The position numbers and the translations under genes are program-made. The notes beneath the pieces were generated by a model that was given only the letters and a program-made list of their open reading frames with translations, was not told the DNA's origin and ran no database searches. This document shows positions 43,422 through 52,357 of a DNA stretch of 64,000 nt, in pieces; the stretch's first letter is position 1; every line of letters begins with the position of its first letter. This DNA comes from Bacteroidota bacterium (lineage in GTDB: Bacteria > Bacteroidota > Bacteroidia > J057 > JADKCL01), in the NCBI GenBank assembly GCA_016718825.1, contig JADKCL010000012.1, positions 1 to 64,000 of the forward strand. Reading direction: 5' to 3'.

Positions 43422-43469
43422 CTAAAACGCAAAAGCGGGACTATTTACAGTCCCGCTTTTGCGTTTTAG
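43422..43469. terminator. Bidirectional terminator between convergent genes
   Basis: CTAAAACGCAAAAGCGGGACT (43422-43442, a 21-base arm) pairs perfectly with its complement at 43449-43469 around a six-base loop. It has A and T runs on both sides, so it suits the stops at 43355 (plus) and 43482 (minus). Confidence 0.9.
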
Positions 43470-43481
43470 CCCATTAAGGGC

Positions 43482-44849
43482 TTACAAAGTACTGCCCAAC
43501 AACGTGATTTTTTCACGGCTGCCGGTTACGTTTTTCATCATGTTCCGGGTATCGACCACAAAATTGCTGTGATCAACGATCATTTGCGGGTCGAATGCAT
43601 CGTGGTCGGTGACGACGATGGCGCAATGGTAGGTCTTCAACATTTCGGGCGTCACCTCAAGGCACTTGAAAACGCGGCCATGGGCCTCGTATTCGGGCAC
43701 CCACATGTCAGCCACGTCGATATGCCCGACACCGGCCTCTTCCAAATTGCGGATGATCGGCTCTGCCGGCGAATGCCGCATGTCTTTAACATTCTTCTTG
43801 AAGGTCGCACCCACGACGAGCACACGCGCCTGCGAAAGCGAAATCGGTTGCTTGGCGATGATGTGAATGACCTTGTTGGTGACATGCAGCGGCATGCTCT
43901 CGTTGGTATTGGCGCTCAGGGTGATGAAACGCGTCTCGAAATCGTAGGCGCGTGCCAACCAAGAGAGGTAATACGGGTCAATCGGAATGCAGTGACCGCC
44001 GATGCCCGGTCCGGGCAAAAATTTCATGTATCCGAAAGGCTTGGTAGCCGCGGCTTCGATCACTTCCCAGACGTCGATGCCTTCCATGCGCTCGCACAAC
44101 AAGGCAAGCTCATTGACCAAGGCGATATTGACCGAACGGAAGATGTTTTCGAGGAGTTTTTCGAGTTCGGCGATTTTGGGGTTGGTGACCATGTAGACCT
44201 TCTCGATGATGGCATTGTTGACCATCGAAGCGAGGTAGGTCGCCTCGGCGCCAATACCGCCGACAACGATAGGTGTATTGCCGGTATGGAAGGTTTTATT
44301 TCCCGGATCGACACGCTCGGGGCTGAAGGCTGCAAAGAAGTCCACGCTTGTCGTCAAGCCGCTGCGCTCGAGAATGGGCACCATATAATCCTCCGTCGTG
44401 CCGGGGAATGTGGTGCTTTTGAGAATGACCAATTGCCCGCGTTGCAGGGCCTCGCCGACCTTTTCCGAGGCGCGCTCGATGAAGCTCAGGTCAGGATCCT
44501 TGTTGGCATTGAAGGGGGTGGGCACCGCAATGAAAACCACGTCGACTTCGCTCAATCGCGCAAAGTCAGTCGTTGCCTTCAAACGGCCGTTTTTTGCCAC
44601 GGCTGCAATTTCGGCATCGGAAAGATCCTCATTGTAATTTTCACCGGCATTGAGCATGTCCACCTTTTGGGTGGAAACATCAAATCCCATGACGTTGAAA
44701 TCGCGCTTGGCAAACTCCAAGCCGATCGGCAAACCCACGTAGCCCAAGCCTACGATGCCGATCACAGCTTTTTTTGCTGCCACTTTGTCTGCAAGCGCTT
44801 GCGCAAGGGGGCCCAAGGAAACGGGCGATTGAGGATCAAAAAGTTTCAT
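43482..44849 (-). CDS. wbpA: UDP-N-acetyl-glucosamine/mannosamine 6-dehydrogenase
   Basis: This NAD-dependent nucleotide-sugar dehydrogenase of 455 residues makes a UDP-HexNAc uronic acid for surface polysaccharides. The Rossmann motif IVGLGYVGLPIGLEFA is at about 32-47. The central VILKSTTFPGTT and FSPERVDPGN blocks, the catalytic Cys block GPGIGGHCIPIDPYYLSW, and the C-terminal domain with VLVVGATFKKNVKDMRHSP all fit the WbpA/WecC group rather than UDP-glucose dehydrogenase. Which epimer is the substrate is not settled. The gene stands alone behind a TATATTTG box. Confidence 0.9.
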   Translation of the reverse strand: MKLFDPQSPVSLGPLAQALADKVAAKKAVIGIVGLGYVGLPIGLEFAKRDFNVMGFDVSTQKVDMLNAGENYNEDLSDAEIAAVAKNGRLKATTDFARLSEVDVVFIAVPTPFNANKDPDLSFIERASEKVGEALQRGQLVILKSTTFPGTTEDYMVPILERSGLTTSVDFFAAFSPERVDPGNKTFHTGNTPIVVGGIGAEATYLASMVNNAIIEKVYMVTNPKIAELEKLLENIFRSVNIALVNELALLCERMEGIDVWEVIEAAATKPFGYMKFLPGPGIGGHCIPIDPYYLSWLARAYDFETRFITLSANTNESMPLHVTNKVIHIIAKQPISLSQARVLVVGATFKKNVKDMRHSPAEPIIRNLEEAGVGHIDVADMWVPEYEAHGRVFKCLEVTPEMLKTYHCAIVVTDHDAFDPQMIVDHSNFVVDTRNMMKNVTGSREKITLLGSTL

Positions 44850-44873
44850 TTTCTCTCATCCATTTAAGGGACG

Positions 44874-44881
44874 CAAATATA
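44874..44881 (-). promoter_or_regulatory. Candidate -7 box TATATTTG of the dehydrogenase gene
   Basis: On the minus strand TATATTTG matches the Bacteroidota -7 consensus TAnnTTTG, 24 bases before the start codon. A TTG lies 15 bases upstream of the box, closer than the usual spacing, so the assignment is tentative. Confidence 0.4.
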
Positions 44882-44957
44882 GAAATTATTTGAAGCCAAG
44901 GAGGAGGAATCCGCTGAAAGTCGCGTGGCATGCACATGCAACGGGATAATTTACATT

Positions 44958-46184
44958 CTAGAAACGTACAGCAAGCAAAGTGACATCATCTTCCTGCTCG
45001 GCACCGTCACAAAATGCATCATACATCGTTTGCATCGCAGCCACAATGTCCTTGACCGAATCCTGTGCGGTATCGGCAAGCGTGGTATGGATGCGGTGCT
45101 CCCCAAGCATTTCGCCTGCCTTGTTGTGCTGTTCCATGAGTCCGTCGGTGTACATGAACAGCGTATCCCCCTTCTCATAGCGAACCGTGCTCTGCTCAAC
45201 TCCCGGCAAATCAATGATTCCCAACGGAATTGTGCCTTCGTCAAACTCTTTCAACCGCCCGTCACGGGCAAGCAGCGGCGGGTTGTGACCACAGTTGATG
45301 TAGTCGATTTCGCCTTGTTCAAAGCGCACATGGGCAATGAAAAATGTAACGAATTGCTCGCCATGGGTAATGTTGTACAAAATCTTGTGGAGCTTCTGCA
45401 CCACGGATTTCAGCTCGTTTTCGCTTAGAATCAAGGCGCGAAGGTTGGCTTGCAGATTGGCCATGAGCAATGCCGCTCCGATGCCCTTTCCTGCAACGTC
45501 GGCAATACAAAGGAAAAAGCCCTTTTCTCCGCGGGAAATCACGTCGTAAAAGTCGCCACCAATGTGGTGGTGACTCTGGTTACTGGCAAAAATTTCCGCC
45601 TGCCCGATCATGCCAAAATCAGTTGGGAGCAGCTGCTTTTGAATCTTTTCGGCAACTTCGAGTTCGCGGCGCAGGCTTTCCTGCGCGACCATGTCCGCGA
45701 TCAAAATGCGGTTTTCCAATGCGGCAGAAACAACATTCCCGATGATTTCGATGAAAATCAGGTCATTTTCCCGCTCGGCATCGCTTTCCGCGAAGTCAGC
45801 TACGAGTACCCAAGCGGCGACTTTGTTTTGAAAATTGACGGGAACCACGTATTCGACACCCATTCCAAACAGGATAGGATGTTCCTCTTCCCGAATTTCC
45901 AATGTCACCAATTCTCGGGGGAGCTCATGCGTTGCCTCAGCGGTGAATTTCTGGAACCCGACACGCATTCCAAATTGGAAACCCTCGTCAGTAAGGTAAA
46001 TGAACTTCATTTTGCGCACCTCACATTGGGCAAGGAGCGTGTTGCGTGCAACTTTGAAGATATGTTCCGGGCGCAGATGGGCTTGGTTGATGGACCTGAG
46101 CACATCCCGCAAAGCATCCGCTTCCTGCCTTTTCAAGCGAAGCAGCAATTCGGGATCATTGGTAGAATATGCTTTTCTGCGCAT
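44958..46184 (-). CDS. SpoIIE/RsbU-type PP2C serine phosphatase with N-terminal sensor region
   Basis: The 408-residue cytoplasmic protein has an N-terminal GAF-like sensor part (about 20-180: VARNTLLAQCEVRKMKFIYL, PVNFQNKVAAWVLVADF). A linking coiled coil (RRELEVAEKIQKQLLP) follows, then a PP2C domain of the SpoIIE class: HHIGGDFYDVI, CIADVAGKGIGAALLMA, INCGHNPPLLA, GDTLFMYTDGLME and a terminal EDDVTLLAVRF. The aspartates in GGDFYD, IADV, YTDG and EDD are the metal ligands. Such enzymes dephosphorylate anti-anti-sigma factors, but no partner with STAS or HATPase domains is adjacent. It is the last gene of a six-gene unit, three bases after the permease stop. Confidence 0.9.
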   Translation of the reverse strand: MRRKAYSTNDPELLLRLKRQEADALRDVLRSINQAHLRPEHIFKVARNTLLAQCEVRKMKFIYLTDEGFQFGMRVGFQKFTAEATHELPRELVTLEIREEEHPILFGMGVEYVVPVNFQNKVAAWVLVADFAESDAERENDLIFIEIIGNVVSAALENRILIADMVAQESLRRELEVAEKIQKQLLPTDFGMIGQAEIFASNQSHHHIGGDFYDVISRGEKGFFLCIADVAGKGIGAALLMANLQANLRALILSENELKSVVQKLHKILYNITHGEQFVTFFIAHVRFEQGEIDYINCGHNPPLLARDGRLKEFDEGTIPLGIIDLPGVEQSTVRYEKGDTLFMYTDGLMEQHNKAGEMLGEHRIHTTLADTAQDSVKDIVAAMQTMYDAFCDGAEQEDDVTLLAVRF

Positions 46185-46187
46185 GGA

Positions 46188-47441
46188 TCAACCCTTTTGT
46201 TTGGGGTCAAGCGCATCGCGCAACCCAAAGCCGACCAAATTTAGCGAAATCACCACCAAAATGATGGCCAATCCCGGGAAAATCGCAAGCCAAATTCCGC
46301 TGTCAAACATGATTTGGGCATAACCTTCCTTGATCATGGAGCCCCAAGACGGCGTAGGCGGTTGCACACCAACACCTAAGAAGCTGAGCCCAGCTTCCAT
46401 CAAGATCGCGGAAGCAAAATTGGCGGCTGCAATGATGATCAACGGACTGAGAACATTCGGCAAAATATGTCTGAAAATCGTCCTTGGCCAGCGGTAACCC
46501 AAGGCTTTGGTCGCTTCGACGAATTGCATCTCCCGGATGGAAAAAATTTGTCCGCGCACCAAACGTGCGACATCCACCCAGGAACTGATCCCGATTGCCA
46601 AAAACAACTGCCAAGTCCCTTTTCCCATCACAAAAGCCAAGGAAATCGCAAGCAACAGTGTCGGAATGGACCAAACAACGGAGACAAACCACATGATCAC
46701 CGCGTCCACTTTGCCTCTGAAAAATCCGGCGAGCGCACCCAAAGTCACTCCAAGCAGCAAGCTGACCAATACAGCCATCAAACCGATGCCAAGGCTCACG
46801 CGCGTACCCAAGATCAATCGGCTCAGGACGTCCCTTCCGGCAGCATCCGATCCTAACCAAAAATGCCCTTTGGCCACAAGCTGATTCTCAAATTTTGACT
46901 GCAGGGATGCAAGCTGCACGGAGGTATTACCGTCAGATCCGACACCTCGAATGGTCACTGTCGCTGGGGTACCCGGCTGATTGTTGAGCAGATAGGGCTT
47001 CCCATTCATTTGCTTCCACTTTGTTGGCCATTCGCCTTCCTTTTCGAGGGCGATCACCCAAGCGGGTAACAAGGTTGTTTGCTGCTTTCCGTGCAGGTCC
47101 ACATAGAGAATCGTGTCGGCATGCACCTGAAGGGATTCGGCTGCAGAAATGGCAGTGGGCGTGAAGTTGTCGGGGTTTCCACTGCCCAAAAAGCCGAACC
47201 ATCCCGGTGGCGCTTGCTGTACTTGATTGGGCTTGAGCATGAGCAAGTAGGCGGTTCCAGGGGGTTGTTTGGACAATGCGCTTACTTGGAAATTGCCGTT
47301 GTGCGTGCCATCCGGCATCAAAGGATAGGCAAAAATGGCAACCAAGGTGCACAACAATAACCAGCCCAGCCCGACCATGGCGGGCACGTTGCGTCTGAAA
47401 CGCCTCCATGCCAATGCTGCCGGACTGCTACTTTGTCCCAC
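46188..47441 (-). CDS. ABC transporter permease of the OppC/DppC type with large periplasmic insertion
   Basis: This is an inner-membrane permease of 417 residues. The usual order is intact: N-terminal RRFRRNVPAMVGLGWLLLC helix, the HFWLGSDAAGRDVLSRLILG motif before the second helix, and the EAA loop (EATKALGYRWPRTIFRHILPN), then EAGLSFLGVGVQPP. Between the first helix and the GSDAAGRDVLSRL motif lie about 130 residues that are not in E. coli OppC (about 300 residues in all), with a small beta-rich character (ADTILYVDLHGKQQTTL). No ATPase, OppB partner or substrate-binding protein is in the window, so the rest of the transporter must be encoded elsewhere. Confidence 0.88.
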   Translation of the reverse strand: MGQSSSPAALAWRRFRRNVPAMVGLGWLLLCTLVAIFAYPLMPDGTHNGNFQVSALSKQPPGTAYLLMLKPNQVQQAPPGWFGFLGSGNPDNFTPTAISAAESLQVHADTILYVDLHGKQQTTLLPAWVIALEKEGEWPTKWKQMNGKPYLLNNQPGTPATVTIRGVGSDGNTSVQLASLQSKFENQLVAKGHFWLGSDAAGRDVLSRLILGTRVSLGIGLMAVLVSLLLGVTLGALAGFFRGKVDAVIMWFVSVVWSIPTLLLAISLAFVMGKGTWQLFLAIGISSWVDVARLVRGQIFSIREMQFVEATKALGYRWPRTIFRHILPNVLSPLIIIAAANFASAILMEAGLSFLGVGVQPPTPSWGSMIKEGYAQIMFDSGIWLAIFPGLAIILVVISLNLVGFGLRDALDPKQKG

Positions 47442-47446
47442 GTGTT

Positions 47447-47710
47447 TTATTCCTCGAGATGTTGCAAACCCTTGGCCGAAATTTGATAACGGAAAGCCCG
47501 CATATTGTCTGAATCGTAGAAAATGCTTGGCTTAAAACTGCCATTGGCCATTTCCTCCATGGAAAGCACAAAGCTTTTGTCGATCAAAAACTTCAATTCG
47601 GCTCCGATCACGGGCTCCCTTTCCTTGATTTCTTCGACGAGCGTATCAAACGGCTCCGGAAAGAGCAAGGCACGCAAAATTTGTATCTGGAGGGTGTTGA
47701 GTTCGATCAT
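47447..47710 (-). CDS. Small winged-helix-like protein
   Basis: The 87-residue product starts MIELNTLQIQILRALLFPEPFD, and its helical start followed by an ISAKGLQHLEE end looks like a winged-helix DNA-binding fold (compare FRYQISAKGLQHL with the wing of PadR/MarR relatives). The start at 47710 overlaps the glycosyltransferase stop by four bases (ATGA), so the chain is translationally coupled. No family is certain. It precedes the permease gene by five bases. Confidence 0.6.
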   Translation of the reverse strand: MIELNTLQIQILRALLFPEPFDTLVEEIKEREPVIGAELKFLIDKSFVLSMEEMANGSFKPSIFYDSDNMRAFRYQISAKGLQHLEE

Positions 47711-48837
47711 TTTACATTCCTGCCTTTCCACTGATAAGTCTTGCGGTTGCCTGCCAGCCCCACCCAAAGCACGTAAGCAATATGGGCGGCTTGCTCGAAT
47801 GGCAACCACCACAAGAGCCGCAATTTATCAAAAAAAACTGCTGCCGAAACCAAGACCGCCGCTTCGGCCACCATCTTCAAGCCCAAATGCCCCAAGAGCA
47901 TCCACCAAAGCCGGGAATCCCAAAACCCTACAATAAGCAAGACTGGAAATCCCAGCATCGCCAAATAGGACAAAACAAGTGTCCAAGTAATCGAATTGCG
48001 TTTGTAATGTCGGCTTTTGCTCACCCACCGGATGCGCTGCTGCTTGAATGCCGCCCAAGTTTCCTGTGCATGCGTGTGTACAATGGCGCGGCGGTCCTTT
48101 GCAAATCGAATCTTGAATTCCGGTAGGGTTGCGATTTTGTGCATCAGCAACTCGTCGTCTCCCGAAGCGATGTGGTCGATCCCGGCAAAGCCTCCCACCG
48201 CATCATAAGCTCCACGCCGATAGGCGAGATTGGCTCCATTGCACATGGTCGGGCTGCCTGCGGCGATCGAGGCCGCGCCGACGGCAATCAATCCCATGAA
48301 TTCCAAAGCCTGAAATTGCCCGAAGATGCTTTTTCCGTCCAGCAAAACCGGACCGGAGACGAGTCCTGTGTTGGCATCAAATTGCGCGACCATTGTCCGC
48401 AGCCAATCCGGGCCCATGGTGCAGTCGGCATCGGTGGTGACGATGATTTCTCCGGCCGCAGCGGCAATCCCCTTGGCGACAGCCGCCTTCTTGTAGGCTG
48501 CCCCCGTCTGCGCTTCCAAATCCAGCACTTTGAAGTTCGAATGACCACTTGCCACCGATTTTGCATTTGCCACGGTTGCGTCCTCGCTGTGGTCATTCAC
48601 CAAAATCAACTCCATTCGCTCCGAAGGATAATTCTGCGCCAAGATCGCGCTGACACATGCCGCTACATTCGCAGCCTCGTTGCGCGCTGGAACGATGACG
48701 GAAACCAATGGCAATTTTTCTTGCGAATCCTTTTGCCGATCCTTCACCTTGAGCCCATTCCAATACCAAGCGCAGCGCAGCAAATAGCCGACGTAAAACA
48801 GCAACAACGCGGTAAAGATGAAAGCTGGAATGAGCAT
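47707..48837 (-). CDS. Family 2 glycosyltransferase
   Basis: The 376-residue protein has an N-terminal membrane helix, a GT-A domain and C-terminal membrane helices. The GT2 motifs are VSVIVPARNEAANV, the DxD-like VTTDADCTM, the ASGDDELL acceptor region and the QQRIRWVSK (QxxRW) motif. After that come three or four hydrophobic segments (VLSYLAMLGFPVLLIVGFW). This arrangement is typical of processive or membrane-associated GT2 enzymes; donor and acceptor are unknown. It is in the same packed unit as a flippase-like protein, consistent with an envelope polysaccharide or glycolipid step. Confidence 0.9.
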   Translation of the reverse strand: MLIPAFIFTALLLFYVGYLLRCAWYWNGLKVKDRQKDSQEKLPLVSVIVPARNEAANVAACVSAILAQNYPSERMELILVNDHSEDATVANAKSVASGHSNFKVLDLEAQTGAAYKKAAVAKGIAAAAGEIIVTTDADCTMGPDWLRTMVAQFDANTGLVSGPVLLDGKSIFGQFQALEFMGLIAVGAASIAAGSPTMCNGANLAYRRGAYDAVGGFAGIDHIASGDDELLMHKIATLPEFKIRFAKDRRAIVHTHAQETWAAFKQQRIRWVSKSRHYKRNSITWTLVLSYLAMLGFPVLLIVGFWDSRLWWMLLGHLGLKMVAEAAVLVSAAVFFDKLRLLWWLPFEQAAHIAYVLWVGLAGNRKTYQWKGRNVK

Positions 48838-48857
48838 TGGCGGGAAAGATACGAATG

Positions 48858-49841
48858 TCAGCCGTTTTCCTTTACCCTTTGCAGCGCAACCACGCCGAGC
48901 AAGGTTGGAAGCAGGATATTGATAAAATACAAAACCAACGTACTCCCGATGGCTGTGGCTTCAGCAGCACCAAAGGCAGTCATTACAACCAAGGCAACGG
49001 CCTCTCTTGCGCCCAATTCGAGGATGCCCATGACCGGCAATACTGACTTTCCAAGGAAGATCAATGCCACCATCCAGAATCCAGCGAGCATTCCCCCCTG
49101 ATAGCCAAAGGCATACATGAGTAGCACATATTGAAAGGAGAAGACAAAGTAGCGGATGGCCGCGAGTCCCAATACTTTTCCCACAAGCCGCATTTCGAGG
49201 TTTTGGAGCGCAAACCGTGCCTTTCTGACCCAGGCAGCACGGTTCCAACGAACGGGGATCAGGGCTGCAAATCGTCTGGGAATCACCAACATCACAAAGC
49301 TGATTCCACCCAAGACAATGCTGAGAAACAGGAAAACACCTTGTGAGACCGGGTCACCCAAGATTTGCTCGGGAAGGTGGCGGTCGGCGAGCAACCATAG
49401 GGCCAAAAGTGCCAGCAAACCTGTGAGCAGGGTCACAAACAGCTGACAAATGCGATCCACGAAGGTGGCCATGATGGCTTCAATGCGCTTTCCTTCCTTC
49501 AAAAAGAGAATTCGACCGGCGTATTCACCAATCCGGTTGGGGGTAAACACGCCTGCAGCCATGCCGGCAAAAACAGCTAGCGTAGCTGGGAAAAGTTTCA
49601 GGCCCGGGTAAAACGGACGAACCATGAGCCTCCATTTTTGGGCCTCAAGGCCGTAATTGACCGGCATCAGAACAATGGAAAGCAAAAAACTCAGCCATTG
49701 GAGTTGTGCCCATGGCACAGCCCACATCTCGTGGATGACCTCCCACTTTTCATTGACTTTCCAAGCGACGTAGCCGATAGCAAGCAACGTCACCGCGACC
49801 TTGAACAGTTGAAGCCAGGGTTTTGGACGCTTTCTGCTCAA
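48858..49841 (-). CDS. UPF0104 / lysylphosphatidylglycerol-synthase-like membrane protein
   Basis: This 327-residue polytopic membrane protein belongs to the UPF0104 family, related to the flippase domain of MprF. The N-terminal VTLLAIGYVAWKVNEKW helix, the NYGLEAQKWRLMVRPF segment, the GVFTPNRIGEYAGRILFL block (a family signature) and the central ELGAREAVALVVMTAFG match. There is no synthase domain. A role in lipid or polysaccharide flipping is inferred from the family. The start overlaps the stop of the upstream beta-CASP gene by four bases, and a glycosyltransferase gene follows. Confidence 0.85.
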   Translation of the reverse strand: MSRKRPKPWLQLFKVAVTLLAIGYVAWKVNEKWEVIHEMWAVPWAQLQWLSFLLSIVLMPVNYGLEAQKWRLMVRPFYPGLKLFPATLAVFAGMAAGVFTPNRIGEYAGRILFLKEGKRIEAIMATFVDRICQLFVTLLTGLLALLALWLLADRHLPEQILGDPVSQGVFLFLSIVLGGISFVMLVIPRRFAALIPVRWNRAAWVRKARFALQNLEMRLVGKVLGLAAIRYFVFSFQYVLLMYAFGYQGGMLAGFWMVALIFLGKSVLPVMGILELGAREAVALVVMTAFGAAEATAIGSTLVLYFINILLPTLLGVVALQRVKENG

Positions 49842-51241
49842 ATCAACACCGTTTCACCGCGGATGGGTACATGTACATCCTTGAAGCCCTTGCCCAACAG
49901 ATAACCTCTGAAAATGTCCGCCCGTTCGCCTTCGCCATGCACCAAAAACACGCCTTTGGTCTTTTCGATATCATAGCCGGACTGGATGAATTCGCAAAGT
50001 TCCTTCTCATCCGCATGACCGCTGTAGCTCGTGAGCTTGACGACATTGGCCTTGACTTCAAATTCTTCGCCGAAGATTTTCACTGTGGGGTCGCCGTTCA
50101 GGATGCGTGCCCCCAAGGTCCCTTCAGCGCAAAATCCGGTTGCGAGAATCGTATTCCGTTCGTCGCTGATGCCATTTGCAAGGTGATGCAGGATGCGTCC
50201 TGCAGCCATCATCCCGGAGGCAGAAATCACGATAAACGGTCCCGGCTTGGTGTTGAGCTCCTTAGAATCTTCGACGTCGCGGATATAATGCAACCCATTG
50301 AATCCAAACGGATTGGGGTCATTGATCATGTAGCGGAGTAGTTCCTCGTCAAAGCACTCAGGGTGCATTTGGAAGACACTTGTTGCATTGACAGCCAATG
50401 GACTGTCTACATAAACCGGAATATCGGGCAGACGCCCCTCCCCTTTAAGTTTGTCGAGGTAATAGACGATGATCTGCGTGCGTCCGACGCTGAATGCGGG
50501 AATGATCAATTTACCTTTCCGCACGACACAGGCTTCATGAATGATCGCCTCGAGTTGATCCTTGGCTTCCTCGATCGGCTCGTGGCGTTCACCTCCATAG
50601 GTGCATTCGCTGATCAGGTAGTCACTTTGCGGCATCGGAAGCGGGTCACGCAGAATCGGGCTATGGGGCCTTCCCACGTCGCCGGTGAATCCAAGGGTGA
50701 TGGTCCTGCTTCCTTCTTGTATGCGGAGGCTCACGGTCGCACTGCCTAGCATGTGCCCTGCATCACGGAAAAGCACTTCGACATCGTCGTCTACCTTGTG
50801 CCATTGCTCATAGGAGAGCGTAACGAAGTTGCTCAGTGCCGGCAGCACGTCCTCAAGCTTGTAAAGCGGCTCCACAAGCTCAAACCCCTTCTTCCGTCGC
50901 CATTTGTTTTCACTGATGGCGTCCTTTTCTTGGATATTGGCGCTGTCTTGCAGCATGATGGTCGCCAAGTCGTACGTCGCGTGCGTGCAATAAATGCGCC
51001 CAGTAAAGCCGGCCTTGACCAGTTGCGGAATGTTGCCACAATGGTCGATGTGCGCGTGCGAGAGAATCAGAAGGTCAATTTCCGAAGGTTCGCAGGGAAA
51101 ATTTCGGTTGTACTCGTCAGCAAACCCTTCTGAACCTTGATAAAGTCCGCATTCGAGCAGGACCTTTTTCCCATTGTCCAACTGCAGCAAATGCATACTG
51201 CCTGTGACCGTGCGTGCGGCGCCCCAAAACTTGATTATCAT
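49838..51241 (-). CDS. Metallo-beta-lactamase-fold RNase-like protein (beta-CASP, YSH1/CPSF type)
   Basis: This 467-residue protein has the MBL zinc motif SHAHIDHCGNIP (His62, His64, Asp66, His67). Further hydrolase blocks include DAGHMLGSATVSL, ECTYGGERHE (the TYGxRxH signature), IPAFSVGRTQ and ISASGMMAAGRILHHL. The C-terminal SGHADEKELCEFI is the third-His region of beta-CASP proteins. Family members such as TTHA0252 of Thermus are endo/exoribonucleases. It is the first gene of the six-gene unit and is divergent from ruvC. Confidence 0.9.
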   Translation of the reverse strand: MIIKFWGAARTVTGSMHLLQLDNGKKVLLECGLYQGSEGFADEYNRNFPCEPSEIDLLILSHAHIDHCGNIPQLVKAGFTGRIYCTHATYDLATIMLQDSANIQEKDAISENKWRRKKGFELVEPLYKLEDVLPALSNFVTLSYEQWHKVDDDVEVLFRDAGHMLGSATVSLRIQEGSRTITLGFTGDVGRPHSPILRDPLPMPQSDYLISECTYGGERHEPIEEAKDQLEAIIHEACVVRKGKLIIPAFSVGRTQIIVYYLDKLKGEGRLPDIPVYVDSPLAVNATSVFQMHPECFDEELLRYMINDPNPFGFNGLHYIRDVEDSKELNTKPGPFIVISASGMMAAGRILHHLANGISDERNTILATGFCAEGTLGARILNGDPTVKIFGEEFEVKANVVKLTSYSGHADEKELCEFIQSGYDIEKTKGVFLVHGEGERADIFRGYLLGKGFKDVHVPIRGETVLI

Positions 51242-51315
51242 AGAAATCGAATCATTACAAGAAAATTCAAAGCCTTGCAGCCTAAATTAAGACGCATCTG
51301 CCTAATTTTAAACTT

Positions 51316-51921
51316 ATGACTGAAAAAGAGCCGCGCGAGCGGATCATCTTGGGCATCGACCCCGGCACAAGTATTACCGGATATGGCATTTTACAGTGTC
51401 TCGGCAGCAAAATGTCCTTAATGAACTATGGTATCATCGATCTAAGAAAGATAGAAACCGACCATCCGCTCAAGTTGAAACGCATCTTTGAACGCACCAC
51501 CAGCCTCATCGACGAATTCCACCCCGACGAATTGGCGATTGAGGCGCCCTTTTTTGGAAAGAATGTGCAATCCATGCTCAAACTTGGACGTGCACAAGGC
51601 GTGGCGATGGCAGCAGCCTTGCAACGCGACGTACCGATTGTCGAATATGCCCCCAAAAAGGTAAAAATGGCGATCACAGGAAATGGCAATGCTTCGAAGG
51701 AACAAGTAAGCGCGATGATCGAGCGATTGCTTAACTTCAAATTTGACCATGAAAAGTTTCCGCTCGATGCGAGTGATGGCATTGCCGTAGCGGTTTGCCA
51801 CTTCCTACAAAACAACACCTCAAGAATAGAAGCTTCAGGAACAGGCAAAAACAAAGTCAGATCCGCGAAATATGGAAGCTGGGAAAGTTTTGTAGCCAAC
51901 AATCCAAAACGGGCGAAGTAA
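51316..51921 (+). CDS. ruvC: Holliday junction resolvase RuvC
   Basis: RuvC cleaves Holliday junctions in recombination, working with RuvAB. The first catalytic Asp is in ILGIDPGTSITGYGI (Asp15), the Glu is in ELAIEAPFFGKN, and the C-terminal pair is in PLDASDGIAVAVCH. The fold and length (201 residues, slightly long by a basic C-terminal tail) are normal. The ATG is 74 bases from the start of the divergent beta-CASP gene. ruvA and ruvB are not in the window. Confidence 0.95.
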   Translation: MTEKEPRERIILGIDPGTSITGYGILQCLGSKMSLMNYGIIDLRKIETDHPLKLKRIFERTTSLIDEFHPDELAIEAPFFGKNVQSMLKLGRAQGVAMAAALQRDVPIVEYAPKKVKMAITGNGNASKEQVSAMIERLLNFKFDHEKFPLDASDGIAVAVCHFLQNNTSRIEASGTGKNKVRSAKYGSWESFVANNPKRAK

Positions 51922-51953
51922 TCAGAAAGAGCATCCAAGCCATTTTGAGAAGC

Positions 51954-52355
51954 TCAATACCCGGGAATATGCTTCCGAATTAAAGCTGCCGTGGCGGCGA
52001 GCTCTTCTTGGGTTGGTTTCAGCTTCTCCTTTTGAAAATTCAAATCGCCAACGGTGTCCATGGGCACCAAATGTATGTGCGCGTGAGGTACCTCGAGTCC
52101 AATGACTGCGACGCCCACCTTTTTGCAAGGAATCGCCTTTTTGATCGCCTCAGCAACAATTTTGGCAAACAACTGAAGGCCGATGTAGCGCTCTTCGTCC
52201 AGGTCAAACAGGTAATCGACTTCTGTCTTGGGGATCACCAAGGTATGCCCCTCTCTCAGGGGAGTGATATCGAGGAAGGCCAAGTAGTCCTCAGTTTCGG
52301 CAATGCGATGCGCAGGAATCTCACCTTGCACAATTCTTGTGAAGATGCTTGCCAT
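51954..52355 (-). CDS. HIT family nucleotide-binding protein
   Basis: The 133-residue protein is of the HINT/PKCI branch of the HIT family, small nucleotide hydrolases or binding proteins. The start ASIFTRIVQGEIPAHRI, the DITPLREGHTLVIPK segment and the histidine triad in PHAHIHLVPM are diagnostic. It overlaps neither neighbour and lies three bases from the greA stop, suggesting co-transcription with greA. Confidence 0.95.
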   Translation of the reverse strand: MASIFTRIVQGEIPAHRIAETEDYLAFLDITPLREGHTLVIPKTEVDYLFDLDEERYIGLQLFAKIVAEAIKKAIPCKKVGVAVIGLEVPHAHIHLVPMDTVGDLNFQKEKLKPTQEELAATAALIRKHIPGY

Positions 52356-52357
52356 GG

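Noticed and set aside
43569..44867. Long plus-strand open frame opposite the nucleotide-sugar dehydrogenase
   Set aside because: Same reason: the minus-strand protein carries every dehydrogenase motif, and the antisense translation is His/Asp-rich shadow sequence.
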